Assembly (NCBI RefSeq): GCF_000003605.2
Contig: NW_003126884.1
Coordinates: 227,433-259,146 of the forward strand
DNA from: Saccoglossus kowalevskii
Taxonomy: Eukaryota > Hemichordata > Enteropneusta > Harrimaniidae
Length of the DNA stretch: 31,714 nt
Direction of reading: 5' to 3'
Of the stretch, positions 21,737 through 31,470 are shown piece by piece (position 1 is the first letter of the stretch; each line of letters starts with the position of its first letter). The notes under the pieces are model-generated. The model was not told the DNA's origin. It made no database searches and saw nothing but the letters and a program-made list of their open reading frames with translations. Position numbers and translations under genes: made by a program.

Positions 21737-22381
21737 TGTGTTATGTCTGTCATCGTTTAGGTCTATTTGAAGTTTTGGACGGAACTTGGCTCAGTGATTT
21801 GGAACTAATTACGAGATAATCGTCGCTATTCTGGCATCCGTAGTTATTAATGTAGTGAACGATTAATCAAAAGATATGACGTATTCAGTACTTAGTATGA
21901 TTGGCTTTATGATTGAAGGTTACGCCCTCGAGTCTTTTTACTGTTTTGTAATTGGTTAGAGTTTTGAAAATGAATAAAGAGAGTTTGAGTTGGTCTTGAC
22001 GAACACAGCACGACAGACGCAGTAGAGAGAGAGAGAGCAGTCCTGGAGAGTCGAGAGTGCAGTCCAGGGGCGAGCCTTGAGGCAGTCCAGTCTTGGGCGA
22101 GTCTTGGTTCAGCCTTGTGAGAGTCTTGGGGACTTTTCCCCAGGGGGCTGTGTCTTATAGAGTGCTCCAAAAGATCGACTAAGACGAGAGTTGAACCGTA
22201 TTTCGTTGTGTGTGCCTTATTTGACTGTAAAGTATAAGTGACTTTCCCGATCCCGTACCTCAAGGGGACGAGATAGAGAGACGAGACGAGTTTCCCTCCT
22301 GACAAGTGTGGAGACCCCGTGGAAGAGAAATTACCCCTGATATGTTCATCCCGTAGCTGTACACTATTGTCCAATAACACA
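21737..22381 (+). mobile_element. Probable solo LTR of an LTR retrotransposon (fossil)
   Basis: The segment begins TGTGTTAT and ends ATAACACA, an 8-bp inverted pair with the TG...CA ends of LTRs, 645 bp apart. Inside, an inverted CCAAT motif is followed by AATAAA at 21973-21978 and then by a GC-richer, R-U5-like half of unusual composition for this window. No internal gag-pol region adjoins it and no matching second LTR is present, so it reads as a solo LTR. A target duplication is not evident, which suggests an old copy. Family is uncertain; strand is taken from the AATAAA. The long minus-strand open frame across it is not a gene. Confidence 0.4.
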
Positions 22382-23790
22382 GGCTACACGTACTAATACA
22401 ATAGTTGACTACATTTGGCTGATACACTTGGAACAAAACAGTATAAATGCCATCATTAACTTGAAGAATACAAAACTAATGAACCAAACTAGGAGAGTAC
22501 AGTGTCGTATTGCCGTATCAATCCCGTTCGATCCCCACACTTTACTAACTGAGCGAACAATGGCACAAGACAAACTGCCCTATTCAGGACCACCACATCC
22601 TTCAGAGAGTGACTACCATTACATTATTGTTTCAATGTTGCTTTAATATTTAACATCAGCTGCTTGAACGCGATCTTCATTACACCAGCGCGGATTCACC
22701 GAATAAAAGCTTGCCCATTTATAACAACCTGTTTTGGTTGGCTGCTGTTGAGCAGAGACGGCGTAACTTCACGATTGACATTTAAAGCTCGTTTCCATCA
22801 AAATGCTCATTTCTATGCAATTTCGGCTGAGTCTGATAGTTACCTCACGGAGTCAAATGATTTAAACGATGATAATTAGTTTAATTAATACTGTTTTTTT
22901 TATGTTCTAATCCACGATCATTAATCTATTCACTTCCAAAATGTATGGGGTACGACCGACCCCCCCCCCCCAAACTACGGAGCTGCGCCATATAACAATC
23001 TGATGTATAACCAAACAGGTAAAAATGGTAAGTCATAATCTGTGTCATTATAGTTTGAGAGAGAAACCATGCAATGCCATTTTGTTCAACCTAGCAGACT
23101 TACTTCTTGCAGTGACACAGTGAGTGAGCCGAGAAATATATACCCTAAGGGCCAGAGAATAAACCGATTGATGTGGATGATCACTTTTGTCATGTAGTCT
23201 GGCATTTAGATGTCTCATTGAACAATATCACTAAATAATAATTTAGGCACCATACCATAATGGTCTGTACTATTATAATATAGACCACATACTGGTTCGT
23301 GACATTTGCACTTTATATTTCCAGTTATAATGAAATCAGCGCATATAATGAGACAAGGATTCACAGGATGAATATGCATCTTTGATATGTAATACTACAT
23401 GCTCAATATAACATGACAATATAAAAGATCACTAGAAAAGCAACTCATCTGCATTTAGATTTCTTGTACATGTACATTTGATTATCTTGCAATATGAATG
23501 CATAAAACAAACAACCTATAATGTTTATTATCCATTACTAAGTGTGCCCTAAAGTGATTACCATTGTTATTGCTCTCATATGATGCTCACTACCATTTGT
23601 GCCATATCTAAATGTTTACCATTTGTGTTACATACTGCTCATCATACCAGTTTTGCCTCCCGTTGCTTGTTGACATGGCATCTCGACAATAACATGTGGC
23701 TGTTATCATCACCAACTGGGTCTTATCATGGTTTTGTCCAGCCATATTTGTGTCAAATACTGCTCATTATACTATTTGTGCTTGTTGACA
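22382..23790. other. Intergenic sequence with a C run and a small direct repeat
   Basis: There is a run of 12 C at 22960-22971. A direct repeat of about 40 bases (TACTGCTCAT followed later by GCTTGTTGACAT) lies at 23631-23674 and 23758-23792. No supported gene. Confidence 0.4.
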
Positions 23791-23799
23791 TAATATATA

Positions 23800-24600
23800 G
23801 GAATATAAAGATACAAATATATGGCATAAATGTCATCAAATATCAACGGTATTAAAATGCACATATGGCATAAATGTCATCTAATATAAAGGGTATCAAG
23901 ATGTACATAAGGAATAAATGTGATCTAATATAAAGGGTAAGAAGATGTACATATGGCATAAATGTGATCTAATATAAAGGGTATCAAGATGTACATATGG
24001 CATAAATGTGATCTAATATAAAGGGTATCAAGATGTACATATGGCATAAATGTCATCTAATATAAAGGGTAAGAAGATGTACATATGGCATAAATGTCAT
24101 ATAATATAAAGGGTATCAAGATGTACATATGGCATAAATGTCATCTAATATGAAGGGTATCAAGATGTACATATGGCATAAATGTCATCTAATATAAAGG
24201 GTATCAAGATGTACATATGACATAAATGTCATCTAATATAAAGGGTATCAAGATGTACATATGGCATAAATGTCATCTAATATGAAGGGTATCAAGATGT
24301 ACATATGGCATAAATGTCATCTAATATAAAGGGTATCAAGATGCACATATGGCATAAATGTCATCTAATATAAAGGGTATCAAGATGTACATATGGCATA
24401 AATGTCATCTAATATGAAGGGTATCAAGATGTACATATGGCATAAATGTCATCTAATATAAAGGGTATCAAGATGCACATATGGCATAAATGTCATCTAA
24501 TATAAAGGGTATCAAGATGTACATATGACATAAATGTCATCTAATATAACGGGTATCAAGATGTACATATGGCATAAATGTGATATAATATCAAGGGTTA
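23800..24600. repeat. 44-bp minisatellite, about 18 copies, with 132-bp higher-order units
   Basis: CATAAATG recurs every 44 bases from about 23824 to 24573 (18 copies). The consensus unit starts ATAAAGGGTATCAAGATGTA, then CATATGGCATAAATGTCATC and TAAT. The first two and last copies are the most divergent. Marker variants recur every three units: TGAAGGG near 24150, 24282 and 24414, and GCACAT near 24342 and 24474, each 132 bp apart. So the array has grown partly by trimers. Units hold stops and are not a multiple of three, so it is non-coding. Each unit contains CATATG and an imperfect dyad ATGRCATAAATGTCAT. Confidence 0.95.
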
Positions 24601-25255
24601 GTATATTATACCACTATTTTATTTGCATGAATTTGTTGTTTTGATTGGTCGAAAATGTAAATGGTGTAGTGGCTCAAGAACCCAACTTTTCTATTGATCC
24701 TCAAAATGCATAAGGCAACAATCAATGACTGCATATAATTTTTTTTTTAAATTTCATTTTAAATGTACCAACATTATAGCTAACAACAAACTACTTAAAT
24801 TAACTCTGAAATGTAATAGACATTTATGCCCTATGAAACACCAAAATACAGGCGAAAATTTGTATGTTTTATCTATAATCGTCATATGCTAGTTCCAGGG
24901 CCCATTTTGTTTAGTTGCAAGTACTACGTTTCTGATGCTGTGTCACATTTGAACTTGGCTTTTGATTGTTAAACCTTAATCGAGAGGCATAAATGGCGCA
25001 TAACATCAAGATATACAAAAAAATGTACAATCCCTACTAAAAACACTGTAGTAAAGCCTAGAGGGGCATGGGAGCAAAGTGATGACTCTATTAGAATCTC
25101 CCCAGGAATGCCCAATCACTAACTGGCAAGTGTAATGATTACAAGCCATGCATGGCACAGTCCCCGTTAGTTATCAAATTTAAGATATATAGTTTTGTTT
25201 ATAGTAATATAGCTGGAATATAACCATGTCAGGAATATGATTTTTTAACATTAAA
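24601..25255. other. Spacer between two satellite arrays, nothing recognised
   Basis: AT-rich, with no open frame or repeat structure that I can support. Confidence 0.45.
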
Positions 25256-25259
25256 ATGA

Positions 25260-26357
25260 TTGACATTTGTATCTGATCGTCAAACTTGTCAAGTACTTAT
25301 TGAGAGATATTGCTCTGGAACAGCATTCAAAATCAGCCATTTTGAATACATGTATATATATAACATGATGTATAATGAATATATAAAATTAGAATATAAT
25401 CAGTCAAAGCATTTAAGAGATATGGCTCTAGAAGCCCATTCATTAAAACAAAATGGCCGCCAGACAGCCATTTTGAATCCGATCTGAAAAATAAATGATG
25501 TGCATCAGGAACCTGTAATGTCTAATATATGTACCAAGTTTGAACAAAATCCATCCAGAAATGCTTGATATTTAGCACACAAATGGCCACCATTTGGCCA
25601 TTTTGCGTAGAATCGTCAAACAAATATATCTGTCTATCTATGAAATGATGTATAATGAATATTTAAAATTTGAACATAATCAGTGAAAGCAAGTCAGAGA
25701 TATGGCACGAGAACCACATTCATTAATACAAAATGGCCACCAGTCGGCCATTTTGAATCTTATCTGAAAAACAAAATTATTTGCATCAAGGTCCCATAAT
25801 GTCTAATGTATATACCAAGTTTGAACAAAATCCATCTGTAAACAGCCGAGAAATGCTTGATTTTTAGGATTTTTTAGCACAAAAGTGGCCGCCATTCGAC
25901 CATCTTGAATCAGATCGTAAAACAAAATGATGTGCATCAAGGTCCTATGTCTAATGTATATACCAAGTTTGAACAAAATCCATCTGTAAACAGCCGAGAA
26001 ATGCTTGATTTTTAAGATTTTTAAGATTTTTTAGCACAAAAATGGCCGCCATTCGACCATCTTGAATCAGATCGTAAAACAAAATGATGTGCATCAAGGT
26101 CCTATAATGTCTAATGTATATACCAAGTTTGAACAAAATCCATCTGAAAACAGCCGAGAAATGCTTGATTTTGATGATTTTTAGCACAAAAATGGCTGCC
26201 ATTCGGCCATCTTGAATCAGATCGTGAAACAAATTGACGTGCATATGTATAATATCATGTATGATGTATGTGTGAAGTTTGATTGTGATTGATTCAGGCA
26301 TTTCTAAGATACAGGTCCGGACACACGCACAGACGCACACACAGAGGTCAAAACATA
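25260..26357 (+). repeat. Tandem array of about 150-bp units with GGCCATTTT dyads
   Basis: A motif of the form ACAAAATGGCCGCCATTYGGCC followed by ATTTTGAATC recurs at about 25448, 25580, 25728, 25880, 26035 and 26184, with a weaker copy near 25335; spacing is 132-155 bp. Two unit types can be told apart. One carries GATGTATAATGAATAT and a GAGATATGGC block (about 25360 and 25645). The other carries ACCAAGTTTGAACAAAATCC and AAATGCTTGAT (about 25530, 25820, 25970 and 26125). They alternate at first, then the second type repeats three times. Each AATGGCC...GGCCATT pair can fold on itself. The open frames crossing the array are by-products. Confidence 0.85.
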
Positions 26358-26392
26358 AGTCCTCGTTTTCGGACTGCGTCCGAACGGGGACT
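26358..26392 (+). repeat. Hairpin closing the tandem array, possible transposon 3' end
   Basis: AGTCCTCGTTTTCGGA, a 5-base loop CTGCG and TCCGAACGGGGACT pair over 14 base positions with one mismatch and a 2-base bulge. It follows a stretch rich in CACAC/GACGC and precedes AATAA. A hairpin followed by CTAA resembles the 3' end of Helitron-like elements, whose non-autonomous members often carry internal tandem repeats, but the CT is inside the stem here, which is not typical. Confidence 0.6.
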
Positions 26393-26399
26393 AATAAAC

Positions 26400-26880
26400 A
26401 CAAAATGTGACGACTATAATACAATTATTCTGGATGTGAATGAATGAGACCATGCCAAGAACGAAATACAAAGATGAACACTTGGCGGCGCTGTTGCCAC
26501 TAGAAGTCTTGCAGAGAAGCCATGCAGTCAAGTAGTAGCTCCATATTGTAAAAACAATATATATATATACAGGCATAAAAATAATATTGTTCTTTTTGGG
26601 TAACATTATCAACAGGATTTATCTTGCAAAACAGATGCAAATTCAGTCAAAACTGATAAACTATCTTCTACTTAATTCCAAATAAAGGTATATTTGCAGG
26701 TTCAAGAGCCTTTGGAGCCCTGAAAATTACGTTTTTGCTTTAATATATTTAGGCTGTTGGCTATACACTGTTACTATTTTGAAGTTCTACTACAAACAAA
26801 ACATAATAAAAAAGAGATTCATAAATACAAATACGATATTGTATTATTGTTGTTTACGCTTTGATTGGGAATTATCTACG
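26400..26880. other. Intergenic sequence, nothing recognised
   Basis: Contains a short TA run near 26560. No supported gene. Confidence 0.4.
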
Positions 26881-26889
26881 TTTTGGTTA

Positions 26890-27400
26890 TTCAGTGTAAA
26901 AATTTCACTAGGAACAAAGCAAAATCCTGGGAGATATTTAGCTTAGAACTTTTTAAAGGCAAATTGTACTTTTCATTATTCATGTACAAATGTAAACATT
27001 TTACCCCAAAACCATGGCTCACAATTCTTCTTGACGAACAGCAACACATAATAAAATTGACAGGGTATGTAACAAATGTAACAAATGTGACTCTAATGAT
27101 GTGGGTGATGAAAAATATTACTTTTTTCATTGTGACAGTTTTTATGAACACAGAAAAAAATTCCTCTATACATTGTTCAAATACTCACCTGACTATCAAA
27201 CATTACCAAATGGAGAATTGTTTATTAATGTTTTCTCTAGTGTAGACAAATATATTTGTAGTATTTTAGCTAATTTCGTTTTTCAGATTTTAAAATTATT
27301 TTAGATTAGTTGTGATACTGTATGTTTCTTACGTTGGACTTTACTCAAGCATTGTTTTTGTGTACGTTCCAAATAAAATATCCTATCCTATCCTATCCTA
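26890..27400 (+). mobile_element. 3' end of a non-LTR retrotransposon (LINE), truncated
   Basis: From about 27041 a frame reads RVCNKCNKCDSNDVGDEKYY, FFHCDSFYEHRKKFL and on to TAG at 27302-27304. This is the Cys-rich C-terminal block found after the reverse transcriptase in many invertebrate LINEs (the pattern CxxC...NDxGDExHxxFxC...RKKF). A short 3' UTR follows, with AATAAA at 27372-27377 and a tail of four TATCC units (27379-27400), typical of LINE tails. A stop lies in frame at 27032-27034, and the reverse transcriptase is absent, so the copy is 5'-truncated and dead. The left limit is uncertain. It lies tail to tail with MRPL14. Confidence 0.75.
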
Positions 27401-27492
27401 TTAATTCACATACAATGCATTTAAAACGAAAGAGACTGTACTATATGTAAAGGGTAAATTTTATGGTTTAACAATGCTTCTCCCAAGTTTAT

Positions 27493-28335
27493 TCAAACAA
27501 AACTACTAGCAATTGCAAACAATTTGGACAAATCTTTTCGTTTGCGTAGATGCGATGGTATAGGTACAGTTATTCTGTTTCCCGTGGGATTTCCACTCTC
27601 CTCCAGCAGTATCACATTGTTGGTGTCAAATTTGGGCATATTTCTTAAACCGGGCATCTTAATGCCTACAACTAGAGCCTTTTTCTTTTGTCCCTTGATT
27701 GCTAGTAAAACTTTATCTCCAACTTTGGCAACATGCTGCTTGTTGTAAACGTGTATCACTCTTGGTGGTTTATGCCTAGAAGCAGCTCCGAGTGCTGAGT
27801 TGTCAACAACTCGTACACGGCTCAATAATATAAGTGCGTTGCTTGGTTGGGTAGTACTGAAATAGAAAATAATCATTTTTATTAGTGCAAAGAAAAAGAA
27901 AATGGTTGGTTTGTAAATGCGTGTAATACTTTTCCCAAACAGGAAATATATTGATAAGACAGATGTGAATGACACAATTTAGATTTGTCAACTTTATTCA
28001 ATTTCTGAATTTCTGTCACTACTATGAAATTTTGTGATTTCCACCGACTCGAGGAAAATTTGTCCCTTGGGGAAATAGAAAGTAGAACAGTTAAAGTGCC
28101 ACAGTAACTGCCTGTTCAAATGCGCTTTATTTATTGCAAGGGCCCCCACATTGAAAACAACATGGTACAGCATCTGTATTGATTTAATTACTCCAATCAT
28201 CTTGAAAAAAAGCCAGTTATCATTTTCATTTAGTTTAGTTTAAAATTTCAATTCTTACCTGAAATGATGATGTGGTATTTGTTGCAAGATAACTGATTTA
28301 CAAATATTTCTGCAAAATATTCCAAACAGTCCCAT
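27493..28335 (-). CDS. MRPL14: Mitochondrial large ribosomal subunit protein uL14m (MRPL14), complete
   Basis: Exon 1 is 28335-28259 (77 nt, donor GTAAGA), exon 2 is 27856-27493 (364 nt, acceptor TATTTCAG, stop TGA at 27493-27495). Phase 2 joins cleanly to give 146 residues against 145 in human. The product is part of the mitochondrial 39S subunit at its interface with the small subunit. Residues 1-27 ([20 protein letters not shown]...) are basic and hydroxylated without acid, as in a matrix targeting presequence, and end at FSTT as in vertebrate MRPL14. The uL14 core follows: [41 protein letters not shown], then [20 protein letters not shown], and the end [11 protein letters not shown]. The AATAAA signal overlaps the stop codon (TGAATAAA, 27488-27495), so the 3' UTR should be very short. 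Confidence 0.97.
27857..28258 (-). other. Intron of MRPL14
   Basis: A 402-bp GT-AG intron dividing the presequence from the uL14 core. No feature inside was recognised. Confidence 0.9.
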
Positions 28336-28393
28336 AATGCAATGTCAATGAAATCCTATATCTTGACCATGAATATCTTTTGCTGCTAGATCC
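28336..28393 (-). other. Possible 5' UTR exon part of MRPL14
   Basis: On the minus strand TTTTTTAAACAG at about 28394-28405 is a good acceptor just 58 bases before the ATG. This suggests that the start exon begins at 28393 and that a non-coding exon lies further up, perhaps near the YY1-like site at 28948. Inference from splice signals only. Confidence 0.3.
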
Positions 28394-28405
28394 CTGTTTA
28401 AAAAA

Positions 28406-28947
28406 TTAATAACAAGATGTCAAAAAAAGAATGTGGCACATACACCATAGATTGTATATTGCCTTGTCTATAACATCTCAAGGAAAAGAGACAAATATCA
28501 CACAAAAAAGCGGATAAATACTGAAAAGTGAAAAAAATTATCTCCAATAAAATAATGGTTTCCACACTTCCAATGCAGAACAATATACCTGTGTGGAATT
28601 AATGGAATCTCTGGGTGAAAGTAGACACAGAGTTATAAACTAATTTAATGCATTGATGCAGTAGTTCGCACTGGTCAAATTTCTGATCTCCACAAACAGC
28701 ATGGTTTTTCTAATTGATTACTCGTTGAAGAGAATAAATTTCACAATATATAGGTACACATCTTTACTCTGCAGATGACAATTGAAATTATATACGAATA
28801 TGAATGCTCTATGTTTGATAAAATATTGGATATGGGTATATGCCTCAATTTACTTTCATGCTAATTCTATTCTGTTCAGTGAAATGCGACTATTAACCGC
28901 TGCCGCTTGTGTGGATCTCGACTGATTTTGCAGACAATGCAACTGCT
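28406..28947. other. Probable MRPL14 upstream intron or flank
   Basis: AT-rich, without protein-like frames. It would be the first intron if transcription starts near 28950. Confidence 0.35.
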
Positions 28948-28959
28948 CAAGATGGTGGC
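28948..28959 (-). promoter_or_regulatory. YY1-like site, possible MRPL14 promoter
   Basis: The minus strand reads GCCACCATCTTG, one base from the YY1 consensus GCCGCCATCTTG that often sits at the start of nuclear genes for mitochondrial proteins. It lies about 610 bp upstream of the MRPL14 ATG and would require a spliced 5' UTR. Confidence 0.3.
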
Positions 28960-29008
28960 TCACTCAAAAGTCAGGATAGATTTCGTTAATCAGTGATGTA
29001 TATCAATT

Positions 29009-29190
29009 CATGTAATGTAATAGTCTTTATTGAAGTCGTATCCTAAAAATGGACATAGATCTAAGTACAATAAAGCATGGTTGTCATTCCATGTCAGAAA
29101 CATGATACACTAGAAGATACACTAGTATAAAAAAACTAAACTAAACACAACTAAAACAACAAACTTGCCCGAAAGTGGGTTAGAAATGCA
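29009..29190 (-). mobile_element. Possible 3' UTR of a LINE, minus strand
   Basis: On the minus strand the segment ends CTTCAATAAAGACTATTACATTACATG: an AATAAA signal followed by a short tail built from ATTAC/TTACA units, as in CR1-like LINE tails. The upstream part has no coding sequence left that I can recognise. Confidence 0.4.
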
Positions 29191-29512
29191 AATTAATTAA
29201 GTAAATGTTAGGATTACTTATTTAGATATCTGTGAGGCAGCTGTTTTTTTTAATTTGCTTTCTCTTATGTTGAAACATTCGTATATCATATAAGAGGCAT
29301 GTAATAAAAATATTACTGACTGAATATGTCCGTTTTTGTCATCAAAGTTCGAGGAGAGTGTTTGCCGTCCTAACATCAGCAAATGATCTCCTGCGCTCTG
29401 GTGGTCTGTGATGAAAATTGTATGGTTTCATCTCAGGTTGTTTTTCCAAGTGACTTTCTATATTGTATTTGCTGTACATGTATCAGAAACACATCTCCAA
29501 TAGATAAAAAGC
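29191..29512. other. Intergenic sequence, nothing recognised
   Basis: No supported frame or repeat. Confidence 0.4.
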
Positions 29513-29633
29513 GGGGGGTACAGTCACTTCGCCCGAAATCCACTTTGCCCGAACTCCTTCGCCTGATTGATTACCAGTTCGCCCAATTACCGGTTCGCCT
29601 GTTTTCCTTTTCGCCCGATTTACCGATGTTACA

Positions 29634-29647
29634 CAGTAGGCCTACTG
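29634..29647. repeat. 14-bp perfect palindrome
   Basis: CAGTAGGCCTACTG, just inside the left iteron array. Confidence 0.9.
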
Positions 29648-29724
29648 GGGGTTTCGATTCGAAATGTACATCTGGTAAAATGCATAAAATCTACCATATG
29701 ATCGCATTTTAGTCAGGGTTTTCT

Positions 29725-29826
29725 TGCCGATGCAAACACTGCAACTGATGTCCGCCATTGCGGGTAGTCATTCCCATTCACAATAGAGGGGTGGCCGACA
29801 GGCAATGGGACAGGTATGCATCGGCC
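29725..29826. repeat. Imperfect long hairpin inside the iteron element
   Basis: GCCGATGCA near 29727 pairs exactly with TGCATCGGC near 29817. Further in, CATTGC pairs with GCAATG, and TGTCC with GGACA. Together they form a stem interrupted by an unpaired bulge over about 100 bases. Confidence 0.6.
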
Positions 29827-30149
29827 GTCATACACAGATTTTTCACTTGTTTCACCATCGGTGTTTGAATAAAATACTTTCACAGTGGTGTCGTTGGCAG
29901 AATAATTTCAATCCACACATTTTATGCAAAGATTGACCATTGACGGAACCTTTGTACGCCCTCCGGTGTTGGGAACTTGGAACACTAAGTAGTACCTAAA
30001 GCCAACCTTGGCGTTTATCAATCTAATAAAACTCGCAAATCACGACGTATTTTTAAAGTTGTATTTCAATTTCTACGTAGACATTCCATATGTAATACAT
30101 GTACTAATATATATATTTTTGGTATTTGTGATTTCTTGTAATTGTCTTG

Positions 30150-30245
30150 TACAGTGTGTGTTTTTATATTGCTCGATTGTATTAGCACCTGGTGTGCTAC
30201 TTATTTTTATTCGAGGGTAAATAAATAAATGAAATGTAAATGTAA
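30150..30245 (+). other. LINE-tail-like segment inside the iteron element
   Basis: GGTAAATAAATAAATGAAATG followed by TGTAAATGTAAATT resembles a LINE 3' tail. The sequence before it (from about 30008) reads as a hydrophobic frame without known motifs. This may be a nested fragment; weak. Confidence 0.2.
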
Positions 30246-30767
30246 ATTATGCATTATATCATTACTTTCATTGCTCCCCCCTTCCAGGAAACAAAAAGTT
30301 CATGCAATATTGGAAGTGAAACTGGGGAAAACAAACACAATACTAGTAAAATATTTCAAAAGTTTTTCCTCAACTCAATTTGTTGAATTGTTGTAGCTGT
30401 GTTTTACTGTGTCAAGTTACCAAAAAATGCTACTATTAAAGGAAAAATTTAACTAAAGAAACTACCACCATCAAACAAAAAGGTGTGACTGTCCCTCAAC
30501 TCATTGTTTCCTCCTGATACACAAATGGTATGACCCACACAAGATGGCCGCAACGGCATAAAATTATATTACAACCCCGTTGTAAACTTCCCGTTCGTCA
30601 CCTTATAAAAACAAATTTTGACTTCTACGTTATCTTGTTTTGACTACACGTAAATACCAAACATACAAGGAATCAGGCGAAATGGCAATCGGGCGAAATA
30701 TTAACCAGGCGAACAGGTAATCGGGCGAAACCGTTCAGGCGAAATGGTAATTGGGCGAAATGCCCCC

Positions 30768-31190
30768 AATTCTCAAAAGGGATGTAAACCAGTTGGGCAG
30801 GACTCCAGAAGACGTACCTACACTTTATGCCAATTTTTTTTTAAATTATTCTAATTTATTCATGACGTGGCAGTTTCTGTGCTCATGAATATTCATTAAT
30901 TTGTGGGTGAATACATTCTAAAAGGGGCGATATATTATTTTTTGGGGAAGAATTAGAAAGGGGGATTAGCAATCCTTAGGGGGTCAATACAAAAGAAGGG
31001 ACTCATTTAGAGAGCAGGATTGATCCTTGTGTCTGTTGTTGCACGTGACCTGCAGCTGTCAACTGTGTTCGTACTTCGACGACTTCGACTGGCTTCCATG
31101 TGAGGTAGTTTCTTGTGTTCTGTTTTTCTGACTTGAGTTCTTGATATACAGAAGTTGCTGTTCATGTGTTTTTTCTTGTCTTGTAGGAGT
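30768..31190. other. Sequence between the iteron element and the tRNA-like units
   Basis: It includes G-rich AT stretches near 30940-31000. From about 31010 on it may be the body of a tRNA-derived SINE read on the minus strand (continuing from the unit at 31195-31262). Open frames here have low complexity and are not supported. Confidence 0.3.
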
Positions 31191-31194
31191 GTTC

Positions 31195-31262
31195 TGTCCG
31201 TGATTCGAACTTGCAATCTTTGAGTTCCTAACGCACTGTCTTGTCCACTGTACCACGAGTGT
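31195..31262 (-). ncRNA. tRNA-like Pol III unit 1 (SINE head or tRNA relic)
   Basis: On the minus strand TGGTACAGTGGACAAG (31240-31255) fits an A box and AGTTCGAATCA (31201-31211) a B box, about 30 bases apart as in tRNAs. The T stem and acceptor stem do not pair. No T-run terminator follows at once, so a SINE head whose body goes on towards 31010 is likely. Confidence 0.55.
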
Positions 31263-31327
31263 CTTCACACAAATGATAGGATTTAAGTCCTACTTATAGG
31301 ATCAATGTTTTCACTAGCATTCAAAAA

Positions 31328-31405
31328 TCATAGTAACCGTACTGGATTTGAACCAGCGATCTTTCACATTGCCTACATTGTACATATCCACTGAACCATA
31401 TGGGT
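31328..31405 (-). ncRNA. tRNA-like Pol III unit 2
   Basis: On the minus strand TGGTTCAGTGGATATG (31383-31398) is an A box and GGTTCAAATCC (31344-31354) a B box. The T arm pairs well (CTGG TTCAAAT CCAG). The acceptor stem does not. A TTTTT terminator follows at 31323-31327. It is a tRNA pseudogene or a minimal tRNA-derived unit. Confidence 0.55.
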
Positions 31406-31470
31406 AGTCATGCAAATGAATGATTTGTTTTCATATTTAGCTTTATTGCAAATTAGTGTTTGCGAAAAAA

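Larger units (their letters stand above)
29513..30767. mobile_element. DNA-transposon-like element with inverted terminal arrays of 16-bp iterons
   Basis: The left end opens with a G run (29513-29518) and has six copies of TTCGCCCGA or TTCGCCTGA-like words starting at 29528, 29544, 29558, 29578, 29594 and 29610. The right end has the reverse complement, six copies of (C/T)(C/A)GGCGAA at 30673, 30689, 30705, 30721, 30735 and 30751, and closes with a C run (30763-30767). Spacing is 16 bp nearly throughout, and CAGGCGAA and CGGGCGAA alternate. The 1,140-bp middle has no transposase: only a 70-codon hydrophobic frame at 30008-30220, doubtful. No target duplication was seen. The layout fits a non-autonomous element whose ends are multiple transposase-binding sites. 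Confidence 0.8.

Noticed and set aside
21907-22380. 157-codon minus-strand ORF
   Set aside because: It lies within the LTR-like segment, has repetitive Ser/Leu composition and matches no family.
23800-26357. CRISPR-like array
   Set aside because: The units are contiguous tandem repeats without unique spacers, in an intron-bearing animal genome.
25951-26424. 157-codon minus-strand ORF
   Set aside because: It is produced by the tandem array; the protein repeats with the DNA unit and starts in the CAC-rich tail.
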